A stretch of 64,000 nt of DNA from Perilla frutescens (GCA_026008535.1 BRKX01000006.1:33096664-33160663), one strand, 5' to 3'. Shown: positions 1 to 11,663, numbered from the stretch's first letter. Made by a program: numbers and translations. Notes: generated from the letters alone by a model not told the origin.

Positions 1-1265
1 TCCCGGATTTTCATTCTAAGTATTGCCTTCTAGGATAGTGATAAATCCCCTATAGGCTGAGATCATGCTTAATTAAAAAATTAGCCTTAGACGACTGCTC
101 TAAGCTTGGTATTACTAGCTAAGTCAAGTAAGTAAGGAAGGTTAAGGTTAAATAAGGAAAGAAGTTAAGGAAGGATATAGCTTCTATTGTAAGCAGGTTA
201 TCGAGCTCAAAGAAAAGTTTATTTGCATTATCATGCCATGACCTTCGAGTCACCGAGCTGAACATTGGAAAGTAAAGGGAGTCACTGCTGGGTAACCCCC
301 TCGCATATTCGAGTCACTGCTGGGTAATCTCCTCGCATACTCAGAAGAATACTTGAGATAACCCCTCTCTTATCCCAAAGGCATGCCTCAAGGTGCAGTA
401 GACAACATGTTTGAGCCAGGAAAGGCGCCAAGAAAAGAAGTAAAATGTTTTGCGGGTATGGAGAGGGATTTTGCGTTTTGCTCTCCATATGCCGCCAGTT
501 TATAATTAGATATTTTTAAAGTTTATCAACAGTTTTCTCATAAAATCCCACTGAGTACATTAGTGCTAACATCCTCTTTTTCAAATGCTTTCAGGTTGAG
601 ATGCTGAGGCCGGTGATGTGCTGCTGGTGGCATTGTCTGAGTTGTTTGAGTTTTCAAGTTTGTTGCTCTATATAGTTACATAATTTTCTTCCACTATGTT
701 TCTGCTAAGTACTCTGATGTTAGTATTTAGTCTTGATATATGTAACTTGATTCTTGATATTACCATGTCTTTAATGCTATGATTCCTGAATAGCAATAAA
801 GTTTTGAGAATTAGATGCATGTTCTTTTGACATACCAGTTATTCATTTATTGATTCTGAGTTTTTTAAAGAGTCACACTTGTTGAGCATATTGGTATCTA
901 TTCAGTTTCAGTCGACCTATGAATGGGTCTTGCATGCTTGTGGTTGTTGTTCGCCCATGAAGGGGTTTTTCTTTCCAAGCATGATTCTACTCGTTTTCAG
1001 TTAATCTTGAGATGTCCCTTGTTTCGTCCAATCAATGAGACAGTATGATTTATTTGATTCAAACCTATTAATGGGTCTTACCTGTTATGGCCTATGATAG
1101 GTCTTGTTTATTTCAAGAGTCAAATTCTTATCTGTTTGTCATTGGATTCTGTTTAAATTTCGGTTGGCCTATGATTTGGCGTTCCTTTGACTCGATTGAA
1201 CCCTTTGACCCTTATTGATTCATTGAAAATGATAGTCCTTCCAAATCATAAAGTTAAGTTGCCTA
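1..1265 (+). mobile_element. Chromovirus-like Ty3 LTR remnant
   Basis: No coding capacity is seen. The 16 bases taaaatcccactgagt at 541 recur exactly at 34611 inside the TSD-bounded solo LTR at 31166-35078, and both are followed by an aggt-GATG-type stretch, so this is probably the U5 side of a related LTR or its leader. A 32 bp unit beginning gagtcactgctgggtaa is present twice (279 and 311). Neither end of the LTR is visible; the left end lies outside the window. Confidence 0.35.
914..1103. repeat. Short degenerate hairpin repeats
   Basis: Three spaced, self-complementary motifs occur: GACCTATGAATGGGTC at 914-929, a CCTATTAATGGGTC variant near 1063, and GGCCTATGATAGGTC at 1089-1103. Each can form a 4-5 bp stem with a short loop. 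Similar arrays with different sequence lie at 20869-21038 and 34310-34442. Confidence 0.4.
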
Positions 1266-1389
1266 TGTTCTTGAGGAGCTAAATTAGTTTAATTCTAAAA
1301 ACACCCCCTGAATTTCCAATTTTCATGTTATCTTTACGCATAACAACCCCGTCCCCATCCTCGGGACTAGGCTATTACAACAGCACGAG

Positions 1390-1640
1390 CTCAACTGATC
1401 AGTTCATCACTCAGTTAGGGAGCCTCAGTTCGAGTCCAGCTAGATGATTCAGTTGAGCCTTTAGTTCGGATTTTCAGTTGGTGAATTTAGTTGGCTTTTC
1501 AATTGGCTCCTCAGTTTGGACTCTTCAGTTCAGTTGGCTTTTCAGTTGGCCATCAGTTTGGAGCTTCAATTTGGGTGTGTCTTCAGTTTGGTTCGTCAGT
1601 TTGGATCCTCAACTAGGTTTTCGGTTTTTTCACCTTTTAT
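1390..1640. repeat. Degenerate TCAGTTGG/TCAGTTTGG-rich tract
   Basis: A stretch in which TCAGTTGG, TCAGTTTGG and close variants recur every 8-25 bases without a fixed period. Open frames across it are by-products of the repeat and match no family I know. Confidence 0.45.
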
Positions 1641-1813
1641 GCCACAAAATCACTACTTTTGGAACAAAAGCACGAAGTCTGTGCAAATCTGGCGTAACTT
1701 ACCAAAAGATCAAAAGTGAAGATAACAATATAAAAACAACACAAAAATAACGGAAACACACAGACTAAAGTCATAAAATTCATATAAGAAAACATGACAA
1801 ATAAACACTAAAC

Positions 1814-2224
1814 ATGGAACAACTGGAGACTCGCCTTGAACATTGGCGTCACAGATATGAACTATTTTGCTGGCTAATTAAATTTGCAGGGTCAGAGTGG
1901 ATGAACATGCGGAATAAGTGGTTCGACCTTGATATGGACATGTGGTAACAAATTTCCCAGGTATTTAAAATATTCCATAACATAGTATGACCAATTGTTC
2001 TCATATTTCTTAACACCCACTACTTTGCAGTTTATATTGGTTGTCTTTTATATATTTATATATAGATATTCCCTGAGGAACTCGTGTACATGAATGAGGG
2101 CGAAAGTTGTTGGAAATTTCTAAAAGTAATGTTCGATGTTGAGGGGGATCAAAATGTTATCAAGAATGATGAAGAAGCTGATGATGTTGGGCCACCACCG
2201 AATGACTCTGAAGATGATAAGTAA
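1814..2224 (+). pseudogene. Myb/SANT-like domain fragment (two exons)
   Basis: Exon 1 (1814-1960) begins MEQLETRLEHWRHRYELFCW and ends in a consensus donor (cag|gtattt). An acceptor (tatag) precedes exon 2 (2066-2224), which begins IFPEELVYMNEGESCWK and ends in an acidic tail SEDDK plus stop. The order W-x-RY-x-LF, then W, then an (M/V)Y-x-x-EGE-x-x-W motif, then an acidic tail, is what I know from plant Myb/SANT-like (Myb_DNA-bind_3) proteins, some linked to PIF/Harbinger transposons. One in-frame stop (taa after MDMW) breaks exon 1. No long upstream coding region is visible, so it is called a pseudogene fragment. Family assignment is from memory of the pattern, not a search. Confidence 0.4.
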
Positions 2225-2649
2225 TCTGTTGTCATGAACTGAATTTTGATGGATAGTAGTATTTTATTTTATGTGCCTTATCATGTATTTGTAGTTTGGT
2301 TTAATTTACGTGGAACTTATTTGTAGTTTGGGACAAATTATGTGGAACTTTGTGTCTTCTTTAAGATAATGTTTGAAGGGTTAGCTACTTACTTTTGATC
2401 AAGAGGTTTTGTCTTGGAATGGGTAAACACTTTCCCCAAACTGAACTTTGCACAAGGAATTTATCCCACTTATAAATATCATTTGTCATCATATGTAAAG
2501 TCACGTCGGCTAGTATTCCATTTAAGATGAGATTTGCCAAAGCACCTTAAGCATTTGTGCAACTTATTTTCTAACAAATTCACCTCCTCAAGATGCTTAC
2601 TTCTACTCTTGCTGGACAGAAAGACTTGAAGGCCATGTGGTAGAAGAAC
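2225..2649. other. Intergenic, nothing recognised
   Basis: AT-rich sequence between the two Myb/SANT-like fragments. It may include the 3' UTR of the first. No repeat or coding signal was recognised. Confidence 0.4.
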
Positions 2650-3138
2650 TTCTCTACCAAAAGGAGACTTGAGTTTGTGTCGTCGGTTTCGGCGATAATA
2701 CCCTAGCCATAAATAATGTTATGGTAATTGTCAATGCTGCATTCTCCACCCCTGAATATGGCATCGATTGATACAAGGCTCATGTGGACATGCTCGCTAC
2801 GCGCTATGAGACATTAAAGTTGCTATGGGACTACACTCCCGGAGAGTTTCACTAGAATCATAAGTTGAACAAGTTTTTTGCGCCAGAGGAGACAAGTTTT
2901 TTTTGCACCAGAGGAGACATGGAAACGATTTCTCAACCAAGGGGTACCTTCTACTACAATAATTTAAAAAATTAATTATTCATTCATTCTGCAGATGAAT
3001 CCATTAACGGTGGTCTATCAGGATGAGGGTGAGCCACACCATCGGGCTTTGACCACACTATTTGAGACTGAAGAGACATATGTAGGGGCCAGCAATGAGT
3101 TCTATCCATTTCCCTCAAGCGACAGTGAGTCCGATTGA
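2650..3138 (+). pseudogene. Second Myb/SANT-like domain fragment
   Basis: The forward frame contains RLEFVSSVSAIIP, then after two stops VNAAFSTPEYGID, ATRYETLKLLWDY and NHKLNKFFAPEE. A consensus acceptor (tctgcag) precedes exon 2 (2995-3138), which begins MNPLTVVYQDEGEPHHRAL and ends SSDSESD plus stop. The RYE-x-LK-x-LW and (V/M)-x-YQ-x-EGEPHHRAL-x-x-LF pattern again fits the Myb/SANT-like family. It is broken by several stops (W to stop at IDWY and FHWN positions) and by a ~25 bp local duplication around 2870-2920 (caagttttttgcgccagagg-type unit twice). Probably a second, independent decayed copy, because its sequence differs from the one at 1814. Confidence 0.4.
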
Positions 3139-3559
3139 TATGGTAATTACCTAAGAGATGTAACTCGTGCGATGCATGTAATATTCATGTCTACTTGTAA
3201 TCTTTATCTCCTGCCCTAATGACATGCAGTATTTAGTAGCAAACACAATATATATTAGTGAGAAAAAGTTTTTACTAGTAAACACAATATATATTAGTAA
3301 GAAGATGTTTCAGGTCTACTTTGCAACCAAAATATGTAACAATGGCCAGTTTTTACAAAAATATATCTGAGATTTAACCTAACAAAAATACACAACCTAC
3401 GATTTACACATACCAATCATACAAAAACTAATTTACTGGCCACTTTCTTATCCATGAACGAGGGACATTTCATGCATCATACCTACGAATACTAATTACA
3501 GAGGCTCATAAACAATAGTTGAAGAATCCACAAGTGCAGCAAAACTGGCTGCTAAATGA
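3139..3559. other. Intergenic, AT-rich
   Basis: No gene seen. A 39 bp direct duplication containing aaacacaatatatattagt occurs at 3241 and 3280. The rest is AT-rich sequence without recognised features. Confidence 0.5.
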
Positions 3560-4544
3560 GTTAATAATGCTGGGACAACGAAGGCAATAGAAGGAGCAAG
3601 AAGAAATAAAAAGAAGTTCAGAGAATTTATCAGACTGGTGAAGCCTCCAACTCAAGATACATTGCCATCACATTAGTTGCAAGGCAACTGATCTTTAAAG
3701 AAACTCTGCGAAGAGAAGAAATCATAATTTATCTCATTCCAGATACTCTTGAGAAGCCAGCTAATAAGGAAGCAACTGACAACCAAACTATGAGTGACGC
3801 TGAGTTCGCAAAACTACTCAAGTCACCAATTCAACCAGCTGAGGAACAACCCTCACAACCAACTGATGAAGCACAACCAGTTGAGGAGCCCGTTGAACTC
3901 CCAACTTATCCCAAGGAGGTAACAGTCAAAACGACTCCCCCAAGTGAATCTCCAACTGCTCCAATCATTGAGGAGATTGCCCCTGAAGAACCAACTGACC
4001 AGACAGTTCAGTTGGAAGAGCAAACAGAACATCAATGAACAATGGAGTTAGTAGTGTTCCTTGATCCAATATAAAAGGCACTTCAAGCTGAAGCTCAAGC
4101 TCAAGCAGCTAAACCAGAAAGTCCTCAGAGACAAGCCATGAAGAGACAGACAGCTTGGGTGATGCTAAGCAGCTTACCGAGCAGTCAAAAATTATTCCCT
4201 ACGAGGAACTAGAAGGGATTGAAGATAGTGATGAAGCTTCATCACGAGGCAATGAACTGCAACTGAATGTGGGAACTGCTACTATTAGTTTGCTCTCAAC
4301 TGACACAGTTCAGTTTGAGGACCAACCTAGAAGTTCCACATTCATGTTCACAGCTCAGCATGAGGAACTGATCCAAAGCTTGCAGCAACAAGTAAAACTG
4401 CATGAAGAGTTGATCAAGAAGCTTCAAGCTTATGCAGGACTCATGCTAGTTGATGATGAGCCCTCAAGTAGTGAAGAGGAAGAAGAAGGCAACATCGGAG
4501 AACCAGTTAGCAAAAGATGGAAAACTGAATACAAGAAAGACTAA
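3560..4544 (+). pseudogene. 3' part of a KKRKLT-type family member (copy 1)
   Basis: Two open stretches remain. 3790-4038 is rich in P, E, T and Q. 4155-4544 has an acidic run (SSSEEEEEG) followed by a basic end EPVSKRWKTEYKKD and stop; before it lies a probable coiled coil, HEELIQSLQQQVKLHEEL. The acidic-then-basic end parallels the copies ending at 6803 and 60651. The piece is read as the C-terminal half of a first tandem copy whose N-terminal half is lost or too degraded to see. Stops and a frameshift between 4038 and 4155 make it a pseudogene. Function is unknown. Confidence 0.4.
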
Positions 4545-4927
4545 GAGCCTGATCAAGCATAACTAATTAGTTACTCTAAGTTAAATTCTTGTAATTTAGT
4601 TTGTTCAAAATTCCTTCTATTAAATAAAATGGTTTATTTTACTCTAAAATAAATGTCGAGTCAACATATATTTTGAAAACTTCTGACCATTGGAAAACAA
4701 TGACTTGTTTCATCGTCATTAAATAACCAACGACCAAATAGAAAAGGTCAAGGGTCATTATTTCTCAACCAATAAATTTTTGAGTCTCCTTTCTCAATCA
4801 TAAAAACCCCTTAACTCTTAGCCTCTCAGAAATACTCATTACCTACTCACCCCAAGAGTATTTCTTTCTTTCTCTATCTCTCTCTCTTCAGAACTTTGAA
4901 TTCCTCTTAATTCAGCCAACCTCAAAG
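4545..4927 (+). promoter_or_regulatory. Spacer with promoter-like leader for copy 2
   Basis: The spacer holds an AT-rich 3' flank (ctctaaaataaatg), a TATA-like element (cataaaaacccc) about 125 bases before the ATG at 4928, and a CT-rich leader (tttctttctctatctctc). The same order, TATA-like sequence then CT-rich leader then ATG, is seen before the copies at 7472 and 60114. Promoter activity is inferred only. Confidence 0.35.
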
Positions 4928-6803
4928 ATGGCAGACTTATCCAGCTCTCTTAACTCTTTCAAAGAGCAAATGCTGAGAGACAAATTCTTGGGAAGGGAAA
5001 AATTCCAATTGATTCTCAAAGAGATGAAGAATCCAAATCTTCTGCTGAATCTTCACAAAACAGGAATTCTTCACTACCTGGAAACACCACCAAGATTCTT
5101 CAGACAAAACTTGGTTAGTGAGTTTCTACTACGGGCAAGAGTAACTAGAGATGGTCGGAGCATATCATTAGTGATTCAAGGATGACCCATCCAAATCACT
5201 GAGAGAAAAGTTACAGAGATCTTTCAACTCCTAAGAAAGGGGTCCAATGTTCAAGATTTGAAGGAATCTGCAGAACTATACTGGAAAGAGTGAAAAGCTC
5301 CCACCTGCAAGAAGCAATTCCATTTTACAATAGCTAAAACTGATCTGAAGCCCGAGTATGGAGTTCTACTCGATATCAGGAACAAAATGATGTTCGGGAC
5401 AATAGAAAGCTTGAGTCAACTTACTTAAGAGAGATACAAGGTGGTGATTCATCTTGCTGAAAGACGTCGAACAAACTAGATAGAGTTTGTTTTCTCTCAA
5501 CTCAAGCATCAAGTCATCAAGGCATCTAACTCAAAGAAGACTGGAAATTTGAGTCCAAAGTAGGACTTGTTCTAAAAATGAGCAAGCTACTTGAAGATAT
5601 GTTGAATCTACCAAATGACGATGCCTTACCAGTCCTGATTTCCGACTAGATTCCTAAGAAAGGGAGTGCTTACCTTCAATCACTCAAGAAAAAGACGAGA
5701 TCCAAGGCGAAGGCAAGCAATACTACATCGAGCAACTTAACTGCAAATACCATTCCATCTCTTAACTCCAAGAACGGGTCATCAATTGATTTCAAGGTTT
5801 GATCTGATCCAGATGAGCTCATTCCATTCATTGGAATTTCTCATCCAAACTATGGAGCTGATTACTTTAGAGGCACTTATCCTCCACTTTAGCTAACTGA
5901 GGAGAATATTCGCACTTTCTATAGTAGCGGATATGCAGTCAAGAGTGCACAAAAGGAAGTGACAAATCTTCTTCTCATTCACTTCACTTTTATTGCAAAG
6001 AAAGATCATCAGTTGTTCAAACAACTGCATCGGTACTTCTATTGGTTCAACTGGAGACATTCTATGTCTATCCAGTCGCATTTCCTACTAACTACCTTTC
6101 ATGGCATGAGTTTTTAGTAGCAAGAGGAAACTTAGAGCATCAAATGGATAGGAGCTTCAAATCTATTTCCTCCAACCATTGTGTAAGTCCAGCACATTAT
6201 GAACCTACGGCTTGATAACACAATTCCAGCTAATGTAATACTAGCTGATGAACAAGCCCACTTGAGATTTCAAGGAGTTACAGATATGAATCAATTAGCC
6301 AACTACCCAACTAGCGCTCACTGTCGAAGACTGAACTTTGATAATCAGTAAACAGAGCCATTTTGTCATGTTAAAACTGTAACTGAAAGGATAGATCCAG
6401 ATCTATCACATACTGAAGTTGTAGTAACTCAAGGGAGTCAACAACAAGGTAATGAAGGAGACACAGGTTATGAAGACACTGTCACATCACCGAACATTCT
6501 TTCCAAAACCAAGTTTCTCCTCTCATCAAGTCAAGCTCAAGGGCAACTCAACTGACGATCGATATTAATCAGTTCAAATCACCCAGCAGAGGAACTTCAC
6601 AGTTTATCAACCTGAAGCTAAAAAGCTCATCATTTGCACCTCAGCAACTCCAGCAAACTGTGAAAATTGCTAGGATTGCACAGCCAAGGAACACAACTCT
6701 CTCAGCCTCAAAAAGAAAAAGATCAAACTTCTCAAGAGGAAGCAGTGGAGCTAGTCCAGTTCGGCCTCTCAAAAAGAGAAAATTGACCTCAACTGACAAC
6801 TGA
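4928..6803 (+). pseudogene. Lineage-specific retroelement-linked ORF, copy 2 (full span, broken)
   Basis: It starts MADLSSSLNSFKEQM after a CT-rich leader. Readable blocks follow in order: HKTGILHYLE, NLVSEFLLRARVTRDGRSIS, PIQITERKVTEIFQLLRKGS, CKKQFHF, ERYKVV, FVFSQLKHQVIKAS, KVGLVLKMSKLLEDML, and an end SASKRKRS ... LKKRKLTSTDN and stop at 6801-6803. The basic end looks like a nuclear localisation signal. Many stops and several frameshifts interrupt it, so it is not functional. The block order matches the copies at 7472 and 60114/60651. It resembles the long retroelement-linked proteins common in Lamiales gene models (VRDG then an ISE..F.LP block) and possibly the 'putative plant transposon protein' domain. 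That link is from memory; biochemical function is unknown. Confidence 0.5.
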
Positions 6804-7471
6804 TGAAATTCAGTTCAGTTGACACACCAGTCAGTTCGATGCAAAAATTGGTGAAGATATTGAACTGCTCAATAGCTGCCGTATCAGTTCACTCCAATTA
6901 ATCAGTTGACAGTATCACAACTAATTCAGGATTACTTTTTCTTTCTCACTACTCATAAAGCTTATTTTTGAATAATTACCGTTGAGATCATTAAATTCTC
7001 AATCTCACATCCAACGGTCTTAATTTCAAAATGGGTTCACTGTTAATCTAGTTGCTATAAATGTCTCTATGGTAAGTAATAAATTAGCGACTATGTAAGT
7101 AGAAATGAGAGATGAATATCTGAGAGATATAAATAGCAAATATGTAAGAAAATATTTTGCTATTTATGGCAACTACACATTTTTGAAATCCATCAGCTCT
7201 CAGCCGCTTGATCATAAAGTAAGAAAACACGTGGATGATTAAGATGCATGCATCATTTACTCAGCTAATCGTCCATCAAATCAACTAGCTGATCAGCTAA
7301 AGAGTAATCATGTACTCTCGATATATGCATGCAAGATGATTATATATATATGTATATATGCAAAGGAGATGAAGAACAAAATAACTTTAAAAATCTTCCA
7401 TCCTTCTCCTTTGTTGTCTCTCATCTTCTTTAAAAATTCTCACTTCTCTAACATCATCTATATCTGTAGCC
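6804..7471 (+). promoter_or_regulatory. Spacer conserved with 60115-60650
   Basis: Two blocks are shared with the reverse complement of the spacer at 60115-60650: gagagatataaatagcaaa (7122-7140; 60442-60460) and tttatggcaactac (7163-7176; about 60406-60419), at nearly equal spacing (22 versus about 21 bases). An attaccgttg block near 6976 also matches. A TATATA tract (about 7337-7362) lies ~115 bases before the ATG at 7472, followed by a CT-rich leader. The conservation shows the spacer duplicated together with the ORF. No primer-binding site is present, so it does not look like an ordinary LTR. Confidence 0.45.
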
Positions 7472-8344
7472 ATGAGCATGCCATTCCATATGATGAATGT
7501 AGACCTTCTTGAAGAGAAGATGAAGAAAGATAAAATTCTTGACCTAGAGCTTCTCAATGCTCGATTAGGTCCAGAGAGATTTGACAAAATCATCCAACCA
7601 ATAGAGAAAACTGGGCTGCTACCGTTCATGCTGAAGGCGCCAGATATTTGCATCTCTGACTATGTTGCTGAGTTCTCTACTATAAAGCTAAGATCCACGG
7701 AGTAAACATCATTTCAGTCGTCTACAATTATGTTATCACGATAACAAATGACACACTAATGACGTTATTCTATCTCCCCGATGAAGGACCAAAGGTGCAA
7801 GAACAGATCCTTCCAAACAAACTGGAATTGTGGACCAAATGGAAGCTTCCACAGATTGGCCATAAGGACTTTTCTCACCACCTGAAGGAGAGCCTTCCTC
7901 AAAAGCTTGTCCAACTACTGGACATCATTGGATATATACCCTACACGGAAACTATGAAACCGTGCAGTTCAACCATGCCAAAGCCCACCTAATGGCCACA
8001 TTATAGTTTGGCTATAAAGCTGACTGGGCATCATTCATTCTCTCTCAATTGCGGTTTCATGTTCGGAGAGCGGAGATTAATCGCAGCACATGCACCTTCA
8101 AAGTAAAAGTCGGCTTCATCAATCGTCTCAGTCTTATCATTCAAAGGAATATTAATGTGACTGTTCCCGGTGGATTCCCTCTTGGGAGAAGAGATCTTCT
8201 TCCCACCGTCTTTCGCAACCGAAAGAACAGCGACAGAACCAGGAGATCAATGCTAATGATACAGCCGCTCGTGGAAACTAATGGCTTCGATAAACGGAAA
8301 CAGCCATTACTCGACGACAACCCTACTCAAAGAAGGCAGTCCGC
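7472..8344 (+). pseudogene. Lineage-specific retroelement-linked ORF, copy 3 (truncated)
   Basis: It starts MSMPFHMMNVDLLEEK and has the family blocks IEKTGLLPFML and DYVAEFSTIKLR. A frameshift near 7705 leads to IISVVYNYVITIT, LFYLPDEGPKVQ, ELWTKWKLP and HKDFSHHLKESL. A further shift leads to ADWASFILSQLRFHVRR and KVKVGFINRLSLII. These blocks align with VSEF/QITERKVTEIFQLL/FVFSQLKHQVIK of copy 2, and very closely with VAEF/LHLPGTGSQVES/HRDFSHRLKDSL of the minus-strand copy at 59.7-60.1 kb. The 3' half is lost near 8345, where sequence typical of the neighbouring LTR begins. Pseudogene; function unknown. Confidence 0.5.
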
Positions 8345-11314
8345 AACTGAGAATGAGCCACTCATTCATATGACTGATTTTTGGGTGTGAGTACTCATAT
8401 GAGTGATCAGTCAATTTGGCATGCTGAGTGGCATGATTCTGGGCGTGAGTACTAATGCACTGAATGGGTACTTTTGAGAAAAGCTTCACAATCATTTTAT
8501 AAAACAGAATATCCAATCATATTTTAAGCATATCATGAAAAGCTTTTAAAATATAAAATTTGTGAATTCCATGTATACTAAATCATTTTAGTTCCATCAT
8601 TGTGCGCCACTCTCCCCTAGAACGCTTCTCGTGAGTCGGTTCGTGTACACAATCCGGCTACTTAAGGTTGGACACTGCCCTATTTGCTTAGGGCTCGATA
8701 TCGTGAACCATTATAGTTTCATCACCAAAAACAATAGTAAGACTTACATGAGTCAGGAGAGCACATTAAATATAGTCATGAGTTGGATATTCAATCTCAT
8801 TCATTTTATAAATATCAGGACTTAATAACCCAAAATATATTTTTATATAATAAAAACCCACCTGGCAATCTGATCTAGAAAGCTAGATCTAGATTCTGAT
8901 TCTGGTCTCAACTAGAAGTCTTCTTCTTCTGTGCCTACAAGATTGTTCGGCAACTTAATTTTGATAAAAGACTATCATTAGGTCAAAATCTAACCTTTCT
9001 TAGCTATGAAGTAAATATTATAATATCTACTATCTTAGTACGCAACACCCGGGTCATCAAAATATTTTGACTTTTAAGGGAACTTTATTAAGGGCATTTT
9101 TATAAAGAAAAACCATTTTAGAAGTTTTGGCATACGGGGTGGTCAAACCCGTATCCTAAAATTAACTCGGTACAAATAAATTCTTACCGCAAGATCTACC
9201 CATTGGAAAAATATGAAACTTTAAATAAAAATACTATATTTTCACACGAAACAACTTTTGAGCTTAAAAACACGATAGGGCTATCCATGAAGGATAGATC
9301 TGAAAAAGACTACAATTTTAATATTCGGATACCCAAAATATACTCGAAATTAAAAAGTGACAACATGGAAAATATATATAAATATACATAGAATATAAAA
9401 CCTTGAAGATACTTTTTGATCCGACAACCCGAAAGAGTCACCGATTTGAGGGGTGGTGGCGACTTTTTGCGGCGGTCACAATGGTTTTCCATCGTGATCG
9501 TCCGTCGTGTCATCATTTCAATCACATATTCGTGATCTACATGTTGATACCTTCAAAATGACTATTTCATAATTGAAATAGTAAACTAGAGTCGTACCTT
9601 CTCTAGAAGCTTGATGAGGTCATGCAAAGCTATAAAGAACATGATCCAGAGCTGCAGTTTAGAGGTCCTATGACGCGCTTACGAGCAAAGAAGTTGCAAG
9701 CTTATTTACAAGCTTCAATTAGGTGCAAGTTTGAATTGCAAGAAGAAGATGTGTCGAGCAGCCCGAGATTGATCACCATGATATCCATTGATGAAGAAGA
9801 AGGAAGCATGAAGACGTGAGAAGAAGAATCGCGCCATTTGGACATGTGCATGAAGAGTTCTACGCGTTTGCATGGGAATCTGAGAAGTTGCTGTTTTACA
9901 TGCAAAGGTGGTGGAAAATTCGAACACTATTTGGACCGAATTTAATTCAGCCCATGATGTGTTTTGAAGTCCAAAAGTGGCGAGATTTTGAAGGTCCAAG
10001 TTGTGGGATTTTATCTAGATTAATTTAGATTTTATTTCCTTATTTTATGGTATCTTATCTTGCCTTAATTAAGACTTCTAGTTAAGGTAGGATTCCTTTT
10101 GATTTCTTTTGTTGATTTTCGAATTCCTTTAGGATTTAGGGTCTGATTGTTGTCCCCAATTATTTAGTATAAATAGGACATCCATTCGTTACATTAAAGT
10201 TAGACAATTGCATGAATCAAAGAGTTATTCTCAATCTGTCTCATGACCATTCGGTTGATCAAACTTTTACCTACAATTCTATTGTTCTACCAAATCAATA
10301 GTCTTAATCAAGTTCTTCAGGGTTCAATCGTGACTTGGGAGAATTGCTATCCGGAGAAGTTAGACGTGCGCGTTCGAGTTTTTACAACACGGGTTCGCCG
10401 ATCCTAATCTATCCCACTACCTTCACCGCTACTGAAATCCCTTCCACTGTAGACGTCCGCCATGATTCCAGCCACCACCACCATGTCTAGCCGTCCGAGA
10501 GTCATCCTACGTGTTCATCATTGAGTCTTCGTTCGTGTTCGTGTTTTCTAGTAAGTTCTATTTCTATTTGAGTCGTTTCCTTTCCAGCCGTATCCGCCCC
10601 TTTTCGTGAGTTTTGGTATTGTGTTTTGCTTGGTATTTGGCCATAGTCTAGAGTACCTTAAGATCGAGTCTATTTCAGCTATATTCGAGTCTTGTTGTCG
10701 CTTTACTTGAGTTGTAATTTACGTTATTTTGTTCAAGTCGTATTGTTCCCTTACGCATCCGACGTAGTTTCGTTCTTTAGCTTCCGCATATTTCGTCTGT
10801 GTCGTATCCCATAGGTACCGGATCACATCAAAGCTGCTTGGCGTTTCGATTTGAAAATGAATAAAAAATGAAACCTTAGGCTCCTATTTATAAAGGAAAA
10901 ATAAATAGGATAATAACGAATAAAAGAAAGAGGATAATGATGGAATAGGATAATGATGGAAAAAGAATAGGATAATTACAAATAGGATAATATTTTGAAA
11001 AAAAATTGGATAATGAAGGATGTACCTTTTCTATCCAAATCTATTACCTTTCAGCTTAAAATTGTGCCAAGTGTTCATTTGAACTCGAAATTGAAAAATT
11101 AAAAGTTTGGCATGATCCTTGAAACTTTTTCTATTCACCCAAGAAAAATATCAAAACATATTTTAAAAGCAATTTTTGACGAAAATAAATTTAACATATT
11201 TCCCTGGCTGCGATTTTCCTTTATTTGAGTCCTTTAAGGACCCAACTTTTTCCTAGATTACCCTCAGATAACATAAGTCGAATAAAATCTTCTAAAATAT
11301 TTCGGGGTATTACA
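8345..11314 (-). mobile_element. Chromovirus LTR, minus strand, split by a solo LTR
   Basis: Read on the minus strand, the LTR begins TGTAATACCCCGAAATATTT at 11314 and matches the plus-strand LTR starting at 22375 over hundreds of bases (10836-11314, then 9200-9611). The split is caused by the insertion at 9612-10830. The 22375 copy stops at 23247, so the part 8345-9200 has no second copy here; it contains agtactcac motifs usual near the U5 end of Tekay/del LTRs. No primer site was found at the left edge and no pol is attached, so it is a solo or truncated LTR. The left boundary is approximate. The flank at 11315 is the LTR of the Copia element, suggesting insertion next to or into that element. 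Confidence 0.65.
9612..10830 (+). mobile_element. Solo LTR of the TGATG...CATCA Ty3 family
   Basis: The 1219 bp unit begins TGATGAGGTCATGC and ends GGATCACATCA. It is flanked by perfect direct repeats aagct (9607-9611 and 10831-10835), the expected 5 bp target duplication. Removing it restores the continuous chromovirus LTR as judged from the copy at 22850-22875. It is homologous to the LTRs at 24456, 27665, 29793, 37146 and 41903. The first ~200 bases encode the LTR-borne pol tail (GPMTRLRAKKLQAYLQ). No internal region remains, consistent with LTR-LTR recombination. Confidence 0.85.
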
Positions 11315-11663
11315 GTAAGACTTTGAGTCTTTAATTTCTTTGTAGAAGAAGTAATTTCTTGTTCTTCTGTTTACAAGTATTCTTCTTCTTCTCTCTAAAC
11401 GGCTAAACATATATATAAGGGGATTCTCCATTTAAAGCATAGGCTCAGGTTTCCGTTAGACTAAGAAACCGGAGGGAAATCCCGAAAAATCAGAGATGAC
11501 GATTGCACGTCAGAACTAGCCATTGATAATGATGTACTCAGGGTTTGAAAAATGTCCATGTACATCTAGAGGAACATTTATGGGAATGTTCAGCCCCTTT
11601 GTGCAAGAATGGTTCTTTTTTGCTGAGTGTGAAATAGACACACTCATACTCCTCTTATTGGTT
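11315..11663 (-). mobile_element. 3' UTR/LTR part of the minus-strand Copia
   Basis: Downstream of the Copia RNase H stop (11664), the minus strand carries an LTR-like stretch with a promoter-like ccccttatatatatg and a GAAGAAGAAG-rich leader. It ends directly at the chromovirus LTR at 11314. Its limits are not defined because no second copy is in the window. Confidence 0.45.
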
